A stretch of 64,000 nt of DNA. It comes from Dermanyssus gallinae. Taxonomy: Eukaryota > Arthropoda > Arachnida > Mesostigmata > Dermanyssidae. Shown one piece after another: positions 23,887 to 35,830 of this stretch. The stretch spans positions 67,001 to 131,000 of the forward strand of contig QVRM01001749.1 in assembly GCA_003439945.1 (NCBI GenBank), given 5' to 3'. Positions within the stretch are counted from its first letter, which is position 1. Every line of letters begins with the position of its first letter. The notes under the pieces are model-generated. The model was not told the origin of the DNA. It did no database searches and was given only the letters and a program-made list of their open reading frames with translations. The translations under genes and the position numbers were made by a program.

Positions 23887-26800
23887 TTGCCATCCACGGT
23901 TCTACACCATTGCGTACGCGTAAGCCTTTGTAGTCGAAGCAGATTCCATATGCAACACGTATTATAATCTCTGGCATTCCATGTTGAATAGGTCGGTCTT
24001 GAAATTTACACAGAAAAACAAAAGTAACAAAGTTACGACAAAAATGGAGAATTTGCAAAGGACGGACATTGGCACCGTGTGCAAAGAGGTCTGATATGTT
24101 GACATGTCCATGTGCGCGATATATCCATGTTGAGGACAGAGATCAAAAACAATAGTCACTGTAGGATCCATAGAAGGCTTCAGGAGACTTCCGCTAGACA
24201 TTGACACTTTTCTACAAAGGAGTTAAACGGGATGCCACACGTGGCAGTGAAATTATCCTTTAGGGCTTGATGCAAATCACTTAACCAAATAATACAGGCC
24301 TGATTATTTGAAGGCCATAGCATTGTATATTGCGCGCAACTGTCTTGTATACTTTAGATGCATCAGGACGTTGCTATCAAAAACAGGATGACCCCTTAAG
24401 TCATTTGCGATACATGTATTCACCGAGGTAAGTGCTATTCGTGCTCCCGCACTAGAGACTTCCGATAGTTTTCTGCGCTTTCTGCTAATAGAGCCTAAGC
24501 CACGCCTTTGGTTTAAATCCGAAACCTAGATATATTCTGCTGACTCTCAGCGGTCATCAGCTTTATCATCTATTCTCAATGAACCAATCGCTTAGTGGCC
24601 ATTGGTGGTAAACAGACCAAAGGTTGATTGCACAGGAACGTATGGCTCACTTTTAAATCTCTGAACTGATCCGTACCATCAACCGGGGTCTTGGCTGCTA
24701 ACGAGTTTGGCGATACAAAAAGTAATACAAAATCACTAAAAGTGTCGACAGGTCATTAACAGAACCGCAGAGCCTGTGCTTACCAAGACAAGACACGCGT
24801 TCATGTGGCTATACCAAGCTAAAAAAAGAGCCATTGGAATGGTGCCACATGAACCACCCCCTAAATTTTTCGAACTTTGTATGACTTGCGACGGACACAT
24901 GGGTTCCGGAGGAAAGAAGACTTCGTCTTCTACACGCAAGCTCGAGAAACCAGGAGTCGATCCGTCAAAAAAGCCAAACGAGGGCAATAGACTCCTTTAA
25001 TGACGAAATAATAATGCCTGTGCGGACATTGAACGTGCTTGATCTGGTTAGAAAACTGTAACAGATTGCACCCGCCTTGAAATCTGCTGCTAGCGTCTGC
25101 TGTGCAGACCCTATTGGCGGATAAGGTGTTGCTAGTGAGCAATGTACACAGTCAACGGCCATGCTGCCACAAGGACTGTTGGGGAAACCCTAGATATCTT
25201 AACATATCCGGCCCTCGGTGCATTGAAGATATACCTCAGGTAAAGTTCCAAGCCCGTAGGGGACGGAGGATGGCCTAGAATTAAAAACAATCTCCTTAAA
25301 AAATGTTTTTTTTTGGTGAGCAGTGTAACCGACAAACGTGCTGCCTGCGAGTGTATAAAAGTGAGCAACGAAAACGACAGTAAAGCTAGATTAAATGAGT
25401 GAAACGGCGTGTTTCTAAATGTTTTAAAGTAGAGAGTTAAATGCATGTTTAGCATCGATTTGTATCTACGCAACTTGCGTTTATCATCGAGCACGATAAT
25501 ACTTTCTCTCTCATGTCCCGTCTATCGATCGTATCCGCAGCGTAACAAATGCAAAATGTGATAACAATGTTCATGTTCTGCAAGATGCTTGTTATCTGTG
25601 GCCCGGTAGTGCGACAGTCCATCCAGGTAGTATTCCTAAGTTATATGCAAAGTTATGTGATTTGCTTATTGTGCCAAAAGTAGATTTGAACATTTTGTTT
25701 ACGTTTAAGCACACTTTCCTTGTTCATGCATACAGCCAATCGATACCGGGGGGCTTTAGGACTGATCGATGCTAATATAAATGCTGCAGTATTATTGTAT
25801 CGTTTGAGATCCTGCTTTACTAAGTGAACGTCTCAGGAAATTCATTCAACTAGTAAAGGGCTGTTGTTAGTACTGAATGTATATGCGTCAGTGTGGATAT
25901 TTGTGACGCGTCGTGTGCTTCTGGAATGAGTAAGTAAATTCTAAATTTGTCTATTGTGATATTTCAGGAAAAACAGGACCTCTGCGCAACAATCGATCGC
26001 AGAAACAACAGCAACCGTTTTTTGTAACTTCTTCTTATGAGAACCTTCGTAAATTTGAATAAAATAACAGCTACTTCTACGGTCAATATTTGTTGACTGT
26101 GTTGTGTTCTTTTGTTCGTGTGATTGTGTGTGACGATTGTGTTCTTCGATAGCCTCAAACAGCGCCTCAAGCAACAATGGTAGGCTATGAACTGGATCCA
26201 TATCTAGCCTGTAGTTTCGCACGATGAAATCTATCCGCGTAAACACTCCGCATAATAAAGACAAAGCGAGAGTTGAAGGCGATATTGTATATGTGGTATT
26301 GGCGTTCCTTCTGCTCGCGCTAAAAAACCTAGCTGGTCCATAAACAGAAGTTTCGAGAAGCTTGGCTTGAAACAAATTACCTTGGCGATTTTTGTGCCCT
26401 AACGGCTGCCATCGACTTCGAGCTTCTACCTTTAATGATTGAGCGTGACGAAACGCATACATTTAAGTTGCTCACACAGATATATTATAAAGAACTCTAT
26501 TTCTGTACTCATACAATTCTGGGTTGCAATATTCCTAGTTGTACGTGAAAGGTTTCAACCACAACGTAGATCTTAGAAAGCTAACAGAACCGCGCCAGCG
26601 AAGGTAAGACTTTTCGAGCACATTCGCGGATCTAATATCATTGAAATCGTCATGTGTCTTTCTACCTACGACCTTTTGCCAATGAGCGACATGCTTGTCT
26701 ATGAAGAATAGAGGTCACCGTCGCTACTGTGACGGTGACGGTCTAGTACATCATTTTATTCACATGCTCCGAAAACGTGTGCTCGGAGTTTTTATTCGAG

Positions 26801-27257
26801 CGAAATGGGATTAGCGGAGATGTTTAAAGCTCTTCCGAGTGCCTCCGAGTCATTAATTATTAACATGCCACGAGGACCTGATGAGGTGGACTCGTAAATA
26901 ATTGCCCTTTCTTTGCTGACGAGTTGCGGACATGCTTAGTTGATTTTTTCCCAGGGAAGCTGGAGTTGCTGAATGTAAGCGATCACCTGGTTCGTTCGCA
27001 GATGTTTGAAGCGCACGACTGGGCTGTCCTCTCACGCACAACATACAACATACTCTCTTCCTTGAGTACCTAGGTTGCTTACCTTGCGAGTGGCAAGTGC
27101 TGAATCTTACGGCCAGAATTGTTTTTTTTTGTAGTTCGGCAGTGCACGTGCACAAGCGCCCAGTTTGTTTGCGTCGTTTACTGTATGCACACGAATTTAT
27201 TTACAGCTTTTGGCGATGACTCCAATCTTGTTGAACGCAGTGACATTGTACTATCTA
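23887..27257. other. intergenic DNA, no supported gene
   Basis: This stretch is free of long simple repeats. Open frames include 75 codons plus at 24776-25000, 120 codons minus at 25132-25494 and 173 codons minus at 25941-26462. None shows a domain, a splice pattern or a homologue that I recognise. Confidence 0.5.

Positions 27258-27304
<47 letters not shown>
27258..27304. repeat. (TA)n array
   Basis: About 23 TA units. Confidence 0.9.
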
Positions 27305-27308
<4 letters not shown>

Positions 27309-27917
27309 ACTAATGTATGCATTTTACTAGTTTAGTACTTTTGAACTTTATCGCACATATTGCAAGTAACATAAGAGGCAAGCGGCATTATGACGTTATA
27401 CATTCACCGGCATAACAGACTTCACTCTAATTTGCTAGTTCTTGCAAACACAACAGCAAACACAAGCCTTTTAGTGGTACATCGGACACGCTGCTTGGCA
27501 GTATCTACAGACAAGTATCTCTTGACATGTAGAATCGGTTTATTTGTCAAAGTCTATAGTAAAACCCAATGATATCTGGCTGCGTGTGGTCTCCGCTTTT
27601 GAAGCGCCTGTTTCCAGGAAGATGATAGCATTGCAGATGTCCTGTGGATTCGGCGGGAATCTTTCACATCTTCTGTTTATACCTTTCCCTGACCGGTTTA
27701 AAAACACAGGTTGCGGAAAGGCGGTACCGACGAATCAGATCTTTACTAAATTTGATAAATGTCAATGCAGATAGTGCTGGAGCAAATGTGATAGATATGC
27801 CGCGGTATGTTCGGCCATTCGGTTCATAGCCGAACTAGCAAAACGCTAGATTAAAACTTGTCTCGAAACGCTTTGAGATATTTATTATTATTTTATTAGG
27901 GAGGCACAGCCCGGGTG

Positions 27918-27968
<51 letters not shown>

Positions 27969-28257
27969 TTTCCAAGTTTGTTGCCTCATGTAGTGTTTGG
28001 CGTTCTAACAAACACACCAATTGCTGCTTTAAAGTTCTTGTGACAATCATTAACCACTGTGTTACCATTTGTGTAAAATGCTTATACAAAGCACTCCTTG
28101 GATTTTGTCGAGAGTGATTATCTGCTTCGTTGTTTGATTCATTTTTTTCAACTATTTTTAGTTACTGAGAACTTAAGCGTTGTAAAATGCAGTTCCGTGA
28201 ATAAACCACGTTTGAAATAAAAAAAAAGAATAATTGATATATATATATATATATATT
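27305..28257. repeat. intergenic DNA with (TA)n arrays
   Basis: (TA)n lies at 27920-27964 and 28238-28255. No gene was recognised. Confidence 0.6.
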
Positions 28258-28329
28258 GGGTCTACAAAAAAGTTTTTTCGGTTTTTTAATGATTCTCTAC
28301 GGACAAAACCGAAAAAAACTTTTTTGTAG

Positions 28330-28332
<3 letters not shown>
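28258..28332. mobile_element. small MITE C, complete palindromic copy
   Basis: This 75-bp element begins GGGTCTACAAAAAAGTTTTTT and ends with the near-complement ending GTAGCCC. The arms are about 29 bp and the centre is TAATGATTCTCTACGGAC. It has (TA)n on both sides. It is the full version of the deleted copy at 20505-20557, in opposite orientation. Confidence 0.85.

Positions 28333-28411
<79 letters not shown>
28333..28411. repeat. (TA)n array
   Basis: About 39 TA units directly follow the MITE. Confidence 0.9.
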
Positions 28412-28414
<3 letters not shown>

Positions 28415-29069
28415 TGGACTTGTTTTTCTGTGGAGAAGTAACTGAAATGTGCGGTTTGCACACACGGACACTACTGGAGGGAACTCGTCTGCAAGTGTGG
28501 TCCGGTAGTGTGGGACTCCAACCCACAAAGAAACTGTCATCTCACCATCCTTCCAATCGACCGGAAATTGCATGTGCAAATACATCAAACAATCGTGGGA
28601 GGTGCGAGTCTACTTGTAAAATTTGCCATGAGTATGTTCTTAAAAATCTTCTTTATTTCAAGCCATTGGAGCAAAGATTATTAGCATTAAGTTGCAGATG
28701 CTGGACAGGCTGGTCCCAGCGTGTTGGGTGTTGGTCCTGTTACAAATGGAGCGGAGGCACGCTGCTCCCTTGCTTCCGGACACTTTTTTTTCGGTTTACG
28801 CCGTATTTGCGTACAGCTGAGTAAAAGTAAATAGGCTGATTGGCTGATTCCTTAACATGCTCACGCTCAGACAGTGTGGGACTTAGCCACGAAACAGCAG
28901 ATATCACCAGCTAGCCTTGGCGCTTGCAAAAGCACGACAGTGCCTACATATATGTATCCCGCTTAAGATGACCCCCTCCGGCCTGCGGGATCCTTGACAC
29001 AGAAGAGCAACCACGCACAGGCGGCAGGAAAGCCTCGGAAGCTTTAAATCATTATGTCCTGCTTGTCGA
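28412..29069. other. intergenic, no recognised gene
   Basis: A 136-codon plus-strand frame (28414-28824) begins inside the repeat edge and has no recognised domain. Confidence 0.4.
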
Positions 29070-30020
29070 GTCGCGTGTGGCAAACGGCTCTCTTACGTCT
29101 TCCACTACTCTTCTTATCCCGGCCTCTTACTTTGCCTTCATAATACGTTAACAAGGTTTTGCAGCCGCGTCCCATTTTTTGACCGACGTGAGCATGTGCG
29201 CGACTAGCTTCCTCAGCGTCTCCTTTCTGGGCATGCCTCGTCTGGTTTCGGCCCATGTGGCGCATTTCAGGGCCGTATGCTTCGAAGAGTCCACCTCGTC
29301 GCAGTACAGACATTGCGTTGAGTCAACCATCTTTATCCGGTTTAGATACATCTGGAGATCACCATGACCCGTACAAAACCTGGGTCGGATGGTAAGTAAA
29401 ACGGCCTCCGGGACGATTCACCCATCGGCGGATGTTCGAAATAAGGTTCCTTACAGGTGCCACAGGTGCTCCTGGCTGTCCGTTCGGGATACTTCCCATT
29501 CCTTCTACCACCGAGTGTTATCTCGCGTTTTTCTTCGAACTCCTTAGCTGAATCATTTCACAGGCGCCAACGTTCGGCTGCCTTTAGATCCCAGGGCACT
29601 TTCTCTGCCAGCACGAGCAAGTCCGCCGTAATGATGTTACGATACCCCCGAATGATACGATGGGCGCCGATTTGCTGAACCTTCCTCAAGAGCTTCGTCG
29701 ACGCGTTCATGTCCATTATAGGCGACATCAAATTTGGCGGGCCAAAGAGGATGATGGACTCGGACACGGACATCAGTAGTCTCCGTTGGCTATCTCTGGG
29801 GCAGTGCGAGTGGGGCAACAGATGTTTTCACCGGTCAGCGTTAGGTTGGCACCTCTCATCCAACTATCGAGATCCGCCAGCGCTATATTGGCGTATGTCT
29901 CTAGCTCCATCTTGGTCCAGCTTCTGACGATCATAGCAGAATCATCTGCGTAGGCGAGTAATTCTACTCCCAGTGGAGGATGCTGGATGTTTAGGATGCA
30001 TCGAATGCATACGGCTTGCC
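29070..30020 (-). mobile_element. jockey/R1-like LINE ORF2 fragment: RT palm to C-terminal zinc motif
   Basis: Minus-strand order is as follows. LAYADDSAMIVRSW at about 29960-29930 is the RT catalytic YADD box. ALADLDSWMRGANLTLTGEN lies at about 29880. KLLRKVQQIGAHRIIRGYR, then ADLLVLAEKVPWDLKAAER (29690-29560) is the RT C-terminal block. At 29350-29230 is CLYCDEVDSSKHTALKCATW, a CX2CX7HX4C zinc motif typical of the end of ORF2. Two or more frameshifts separate the pieces, so it is a dead copy. It retains the longest jockey/R1-like stretch in the window. Confidence 0.75.
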
Positions 30021-31186
30021 CTATGGATTCGAGTCAGCCTGCTTAATCAAATCGCGCCAACAAGCTTCCTTGCTCTTGCCGATCTCTCTTGGTAAGCAGC
30101 ATTTCGCCTGACTTGAGGTGCTGGACACCTCAGAATCGTGTCCTCAAGTCCATCAAGGCCGCAGGAATCTGAGGCGTCCATCGCTGCAGTAGGTGCACGT
30201 GAGGCTGGAAGCCTTCCTCTTGAACTGGTGTTATTTTACAGAATGCGGCTCTACTGTGTGTCATCTGGTGCAAAGAAAAAAAAATGCTGGCTTCCTCTGT
30301 TTAATTTGACACCCGCACTAATTTGATCACAAATGTTGGCCTTTCTCTGTGTTTTCAGATGCTTTGAATGTGTCGAATCGCGGTTGAGGTGGCCATTGCA
30401 GTGACCGAGGTCCTTACCTAGTGTTGGTTCGTTGTACACAAAAAAAATACATGCGCAAATGAGGCGCCCTGAGATTAGACACATCAAATCGTTTTTAGAG
30501 ACATAGGTTCACTCTTGTCAAACTTGTGTTTTCAAGAAAACTATTGGATTTTTCTGCATGTTCAAGTGTACACGATGTTCTCTAGCACCGAAGACTATCG
30601 GTCATGCCTTGATTCCCCATTCAAACTAATCTCTTTCACGAAGTTTCGAATTACTGTCGTAGTGGTAGTTGTAGGTGCATCAGCCACTGGATCCTGTTCG
30701 AAGATGGTCGTGAGAATTCGAAAGCTTCAGTATCTGGCACCTTTGCAGAACTTGTACGCAAAACACTCTAAAGTAGTTTTTCTCACTAACTCTACATGTT
30801 CTAATGGAACAATACGGTTTTCTGTGCTACAATTTGGACTGTCGCTATTGCATTAAAATGAGACAAACGGGTCCATCTATGCGAAAAACTAAAAACCTGA
30901 GGAACGCTTTACGAGGATTTAGTCATTCATTAGAACTTGCGGAGTGATTGCGTAGTAGTTTCTAGTATTTTATTGCTGTTTGATGAAATGCTTGAGTCAG
31001 CTATACTGCAGAGTAGGTGCAACGAATATTCGAGTTAAGGAAAGCGGTTGCAGGGCTCTGACTAACGTCGTAGCAAGTCAACCAAATTAGCCGGTGCCAT
31101 CAGCAAAGATGATCCGAACAGATTGGTGATTCCGAATCGATAAGCCAAAGCAAGAGGCCTCACGTTGTTATCGATGAGATTTGAGA

Positions 31187-31187
<1 letters not shown>
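30021..31187. other. intergenic, no recognised gene
   Basis: Short overlapping frames (up to 113 codons) without domains. Confidence 0.4.

Positions 31188-31231
<44 letters not shown>
31188..31231. repeat. (TA)n array
   Basis: About 22 TA units. Confidence 0.9.
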
Positions 31232-31236
<5 letters not shown>

Positions 31237-31483
31237 TAGTAAAATTGCCGTTGGGGTAAACAGTCAAGAGCTTTTTCCGCCCTGCAGCCGGTTCGATTCG
31301 TTTGCCAATATTCTGCAGGAGCGAGCATGCCTCAGGGCCAGATAAGTGATAGACGCTCTGGGCACTGAGCAGGTTTAGTCTGGCCAGGCAGGACACGGGA
31401 GCGAATGCATTCAGTTTTGCCATGCGAGTTTCAATTTTTAATTTGTTGTTTTCAATGTATATATATATATATATATATGCATA

Positions 31484-31887
31484 CAGGGTGTAACAGAAAT
31501 ATTTCGAAAGCGACATAAGGAATTGGAGAGCTCGTAAACGCAAATATGTTTTCCAATAGAACACGGTCTCTAAAGAAATCTTGATCCACAGTGAGAGTGA
31601 TACTACTAAAAGCCGTGACACTGGTCTTGTTGCTCGACATAGGAGCACAAAATGTGCAATTGCGAGACAATCAAAATTCTGCTTCTCTTGAAGAACAGAT
31701 AACGCCGGCCAGTAAGCGTAACGTGGTCGTTTTGAAAACGGATTTGTAAAAAATGAAGTGTTGTATTAGCTTTTACGCTCAATACGTCAAAATCATATCC
31801 CTACGACCACTCGCAGCGCTCAATACTTTCACATTCATTATCTTTCGAAAATGTTCAGTTTACAGAGCATTATTCTGTTACACCCTG
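31484..31887 (+). mobile_element. 404-bp element of family D, single-arm form
   Basis: It starts CAGGGTGTAACAGAAATA and ends TTCTGTTACACCCTG, a terminal inverted repeat of about 15 bp with TA on both sides. About 350 bp of its interior matches one arm of the foldback element at 22798-23860 in the same order: GAGCTCGT, then GACATAGGAGCACAAAATGT, TTGCGAGACAA and CACTCGCAGCGCTCAA. It lies between (TA)n arrays at 31457-31478 and 31888-31905. Confidence 0.85.
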
Positions 31888-32252
31888 TATATATATATAT
31901 ATATATACATACGCATATTTGTGAGCTACTTTATAGTTTCCGCCGGGTATCTTCCCTCGAAATGTATAGGACGATCGGCATTTAGCGATTGCGTTTGAAA
32001 ATGAAGTCTATTAAATTATGACTATGATGGTTTATTGCTAAAATGATTACCACCATCGCTGGTTGCGCTTTTGACGCACGCTGACTCGATCTGTTCCTGT
32101 TGTTGCTGTTGGCTGTCGGCATTCGGTGTGTTCTTCTTTTGCTTTCATCTGATGTTGTTTATTTATGTTGCGCCCGTTGGCCTGCCCGATCGAGGGCCAG
32201 CTGCGGCAGTGGGGCTATTCCGTGTGGCTAGCGCCTCACTAGGTTCTGTGCT

Positions 32253-32255
<3 letters not shown>

Positions 32256-32335
<80 letters not shown>
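32256..32335. repeat. (TA)n array
   Basis: About 40 TA units. Confidence 0.9.
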
Positions 32336-32339
<4 letters not shown>

Positions 32340-32523
32340 GCATTCATATGATATTTGTGTATGCGTGTATGTATAGAGTGTATTGAATAGGCGTGTGGTT
32401 GAGCTATTCGTTCGTCGTCGTCGTATGCATAAAACGGGTAAACAGTCTACAATCGACGAACGATTACGGCGGCTGAGCGCCGATCGCTTTACGAGCCTCC
32501 ACCGCATCAACAGCTCAACAGCA

Positions 32524-32695
32524 AAGCCGCAGAAACAACAGCAACAACAACAGCAACAACAACAACAACAGCAACAACAACAACAGCAACAGCAACAACA
32601 ACAACAACAGCAACAGCAACAACAACAGCAGCAACAACAACAATAGCAACAACAACAACAGCAACAGCAACAACAGCAACAGCAACAACAACAAC
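32524..32695. repeat. (CAA/CAG)n array
   Basis: About 57 mixed CAA and CAG triplets. It would code poly-Gln in one plus frame (32383-32646), but nothing else supports a gene. Confidence 0.9.
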
Positions 32696-32734
32696 CTGAT
32701 GATAATTATAGTGGCAGCGGTGTTTCTCGTTTAC

Positions 32735-32880
32735 TGTCGTTGCTGTTGTTGTTGTTGTTGTTGTTGTCGTTGTTGCTGCTATTGTTGCTGTTATTGTTGC
32801 TGTTATTGCTGCTGTTGTCATTGCTGCTGTTGCTACAATCGTTGTTGTTGTTTTTGTTATTGCCGTCGTTACTACTCTTC
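32735..32880. repeat. (TTG/TTA)n array, inverted relative to 32524-32695
   Basis: TTG and CTG triplets with TTA interruptions. Its complement is CAA/CAG, so it can pair with the preceding array across a spacer of about 40 bp. Confidence 0.85.
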
Positions 32881-33408
32881 TTGTCGTTTGTTCTCATTGT
32901 TCCTGTTGTTGTGGCTGGTATTCATTATTTGTTTGCTGGGTTTGCTTTTGACGTTTAAGGCTCGCGTTAATGATGTTGACCATGATGATGATGATGTCGA
33001 TGTCGATGATGACAATAATAATGGTGAAAACGATGGTTGAGTCAATGGTAAGTGTGATGTTTACGGCTGAAGATCCAATGACGTTGACGACTAGTGTCAG
33101 AATGTGTTGACAGACAGACAGACAGACAGACAGACAGCCAAACAGACGATCATACAGACAGTCGGAGCCGGAAGAAAGGTCTAGAATTAGACCTAGATCA
33201 GATTAGGTCAGACCTAGCGAGCGGTTGGTGACAGTTGTCGATCGTAGTTGATGCGCCTTTGCTGGGGGGGGGGGCGCGGAGGAAAGCGTTAAAGGAAGAC
33301 ACACTCTCGATGTTTTGAGAGAGACGAAAGTAGAGAAGCGGCTGGGAAAAGAGGGTGAATAAACAGACCAAGGTATTTATACATATTCAAATGTATGTGC
33401 ATCAAATT

Positions 33409-33455
<47 letters not shown>
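32881..33455. repeat. simple-repeat region
   Basis: It contains (GAT/GAC)n at 32975-33020, an (ACAG)n tetranucleotide run at 33108-33137, a G-run at 33265-33274 and (TA)n at 33420-33452. No gene was recognised. Confidence 0.7.
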
Positions 33456-33595
33456 GACACGGGCGATAGCCTTTTATGCAAAATTACCTGAATAGTAATA
33501 ATTGTTTGAATTTATGTAATAATGGAAATTTCAAGCTTAATGAAGACTTATTGAATTTAAATAAATTTGTCGTATGGAGAAGACGGTCCCATAAA
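33456..33595 (+). repeat. dispersed repeat E, copy 1, bounded by (TA)n
   Basis: This 140-bp segment starts GACACGGGCGATAGCCTTTT and ends CGGTCCCATAAAA, with TA arrays on both sides. The reverse complement is present at 62862-62999 with about 90% identity by eye. Confidence 0.75.
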
Positions 33596-33714
33596 ATATA
33601 TATATATATATATATTTATATGTTCGACGCGGCGCAACACTGTTGCTAATTGCAGTACTAATCATCGTACTGTTACGACTACTGCTAAATGTTGTAGATA
33701 TAGTTATAGTTGGT

Positions 33715-34310
33715 TGTGGCATCATCATCGTCATCATCATTACCACCATCAGGCACAACTAGCATTATGGACGGTCATCAAGAGCATCACCAGCATCATC
33801 ATCATCATCATCATCATAACCACCGCCGAGATCATCATCATCATAGTAGTAGTAGTTTTGTTGGCCGCTGCTGCTTCTGCTGCTGCTGCTGTCCCGTTGC
33901 CATGACCGTTGGGTCGGCGGTGGCGGCGGTGGCGGTGGAGGCGGCGAGGGCGGCGTCATAAGCCAGCACCGGCGTCATTTCGACCGGGGCAAGGGCGACG
34001 ACGACCACGACGTTGGCGAGGGCGTCGGCAAGGGCGTCAGCGGTAGGGGCGGCGGCAGCATAGACATAGACATCGCTGCCACAATCACCATCGCTGCCAC
34101 GCCACGACCATCACCATCAGCAGCAGCAGCAACAGCAACACCGTAGACCGCAACAGCTCTGGCAGCACGGACGGCAGCGTGCGTCGACAGGCTGCCATAG
34201 GATCGTTGTGCGGGTACAATCTTTCCCACACCACATTGCCCTCGCCCCATGCGGAGGAGATGATAAAGAAGATGAAGAAGAAGGAAGAGAACAAGAGGCA
34301 TGACAACAAC
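33715..34310. repeat. trinucleotide-rich, GC-rich region
   Basis: Runs of CAT/CAC (33720-33845), GCT/TGC (33868-33895), GGCGGT (33915-33945) and CAG/AGC (34115-34140) occur. The overlapping frames on both strands are low-complexity artefacts. Confidence 0.6.
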
Positions 34311-34440
34311 AACCCAACGCCACCGACAATAACAACAACAACAACCCCTACAACAACAACTTCTACAACAACAACTCCTACAACAACAACAACAACAACA
34401 ACCCCTACAAAGACAACAATAACAACAACAACAACTAAAA
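34311..34440. repeat. (CAA)n-rich array
   Basis: ACAACAACA runs broken by CCCCTACAA units. Confidence 0.85.
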
Positions 34441-34671
34441 TCCCTACAACCCACCTCTGCCGTCCATGTCCCGGCTTTGGCCGCTTTCGCCAAATTGCTA
34501 CTGCTGGTTAGCTAATTAACAGGCCAGCTAGTTCATCGATTTGTTAGTCAGTGAGTGAGTGAGCGGGTGAATAAGTTAGCTTGCTAGTTAAGAAATTAAT
34601 TAGTTAATCAATGCTTACCACAACCATTACAATCCGCCTGCGCTAGCTAGCGGATCCAGCGGTGAGCTGAC

Positions 34672-34735
34672 CTGCGCTGGCGAGAGCACAGAGAGAGAGA
34701 AAGAGGGGAAACAGGCCGGCGTAGCGGAGGTTCAT
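34672..34735 (-). CDS. possible first coding exon of a secreted protein (signal peptide)
   Basis: On the minus strand an ATG at 34735 with a purine at -3 opens MNLRYAGLFPLFLSLCALAS, a textbook signal peptide with a basic N-terminus, a hydrophobic core and a likely cleavage after ASAG. The frame then meets a canonical donor, CAG|GTCAGC, at 34672/34671. Read through, the frame stops only 9 codons later, which fits an exon ending there. The upstream sequence is GC-rich and repeat-rich, as in a 5' UTR. No matching downstream exon could be found. It may be chance, since an (AG)n stretch creates part of the hydrophobic run. Confidence 0.3.
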
Positions 34736-35629
34736 CGCCGTCAACGTCGCGAAAAGACGGTGGCTGACGGCGAAACTCCATCGAATTTCATTTGCCGCTC
34801 TCTGCATCTTTTTGGTATTGGCAGGCTCTGTCGGCGTGGAACAATACCTAGGACGTACAATAGTACCTAGGCCTACGACAGGACGATATAGGACCACCAC
34901 GGTAGTGTGTGCGGGTTCGGGGCCTAGTGTTGTAGCAGGCTCATTAGCAGCCGGGCCTGTTGGCGGCGGGAGCGGCGGCGCCGCCACGGCCTTTTCAACT
35001 CCGTACTCTGGTGTGGTGTTTGCATTCTCATTGTGTAGTCCGTTCGTTTGTTTACCCATTCTTTCTTTCGTTGTGTATTTATTTATTTCGCAAATTCGAT
35101 CTTTCTTCGGTTATGTCTCTGTCTATATGCCTCTCTCTCTCTGTCTATCTATCTCAATCGCTTAGTTTTGTATTGTGCTCCTTTGTAGCGATCTCGGCCA
35201 CCACCAGCCCCCCCCCATGCCCAGATTATTGACTGATTGCCTGACCAACTGAGTCGTGATTGATCGGGTCATGTGCACACATGTGCGCCAGCCTCTGAGC
35301 GCGCGCTTCGGTGGGTTGGCGTGATCGGTGGGTTGGCGTGATCGGTGGGTGCTTAGAATCGCTACCACACGTGTGAAGCAGTGTAAGGTGGCGGCTGTGA
35401 TATGAGCGCCGCTTAACGTATAGGCCCATATGAACGTTACTGTTCCCGTTAGCATTCGCATCATCGTCGTCGGTATGACGCCGGGTCCACGCGGTCGACA
35501 ATATCCGTCCGTTCAAGATCTCGTCATGGCCGCGACAGTGATACAGACAGGCAGAGAAGAGAGGCCGGCCGGCAAGTGCACCAACCTTCTTACTTGTGCC
35601 CTTTCCTTAGTGTGTACATTCGGCAGCAT
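34736..35629. other. GC-rich region, possible 5' flank of a minus-strand gene
   Basis: CpG-containing sequence with long frames on both strands and no domain. A short tandem repeat GGTGGGTTGGCGTGATC occurs about 2.5 times at 35308-35350. A CT-rich tract at 35125-35160 and a C run at 35210-35217 are also seen. Confidence 0.4.
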
Positions 35630-35830
35630 ATATATATATATATATATATTGACAAAAACAGCAACACCGAAAACAACAGTAACGACATCATGTCGAAGAC
35701 AACAATTACATCGAAAATTACAACAACAACACCGACGAATATAACAACAATCTTAAGAACAACAACATCGACGACGACGGCAACGATGACAACAACAACA
35801 ACAACAGTAAAGACAGCAATGACCACGATT
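35630..35830. repeat. (TA)n followed by (AAC)n-rich array
   Basis: TA lies at 35630-35649, then ACAACA/ACGACG triplets with substitutions. Confidence 0.8.

Noticed and set aside
22704..23933. Mirror-image MLLCR... frames as a protein gene
   Set aside because: They are the two arms of the foldback element, and the 31484 copy carries the same frame broken differently.
25941..26462. 173-codon minus frame
   Set aside because: No domain, splice signal or repeat partner; kept only as an observation.
32383..32646. Poly-Gln protein gene
   Set aside because: Apart from the CAA/CAG array there is only a short unrelated leader, with no splice or conservation evidence.
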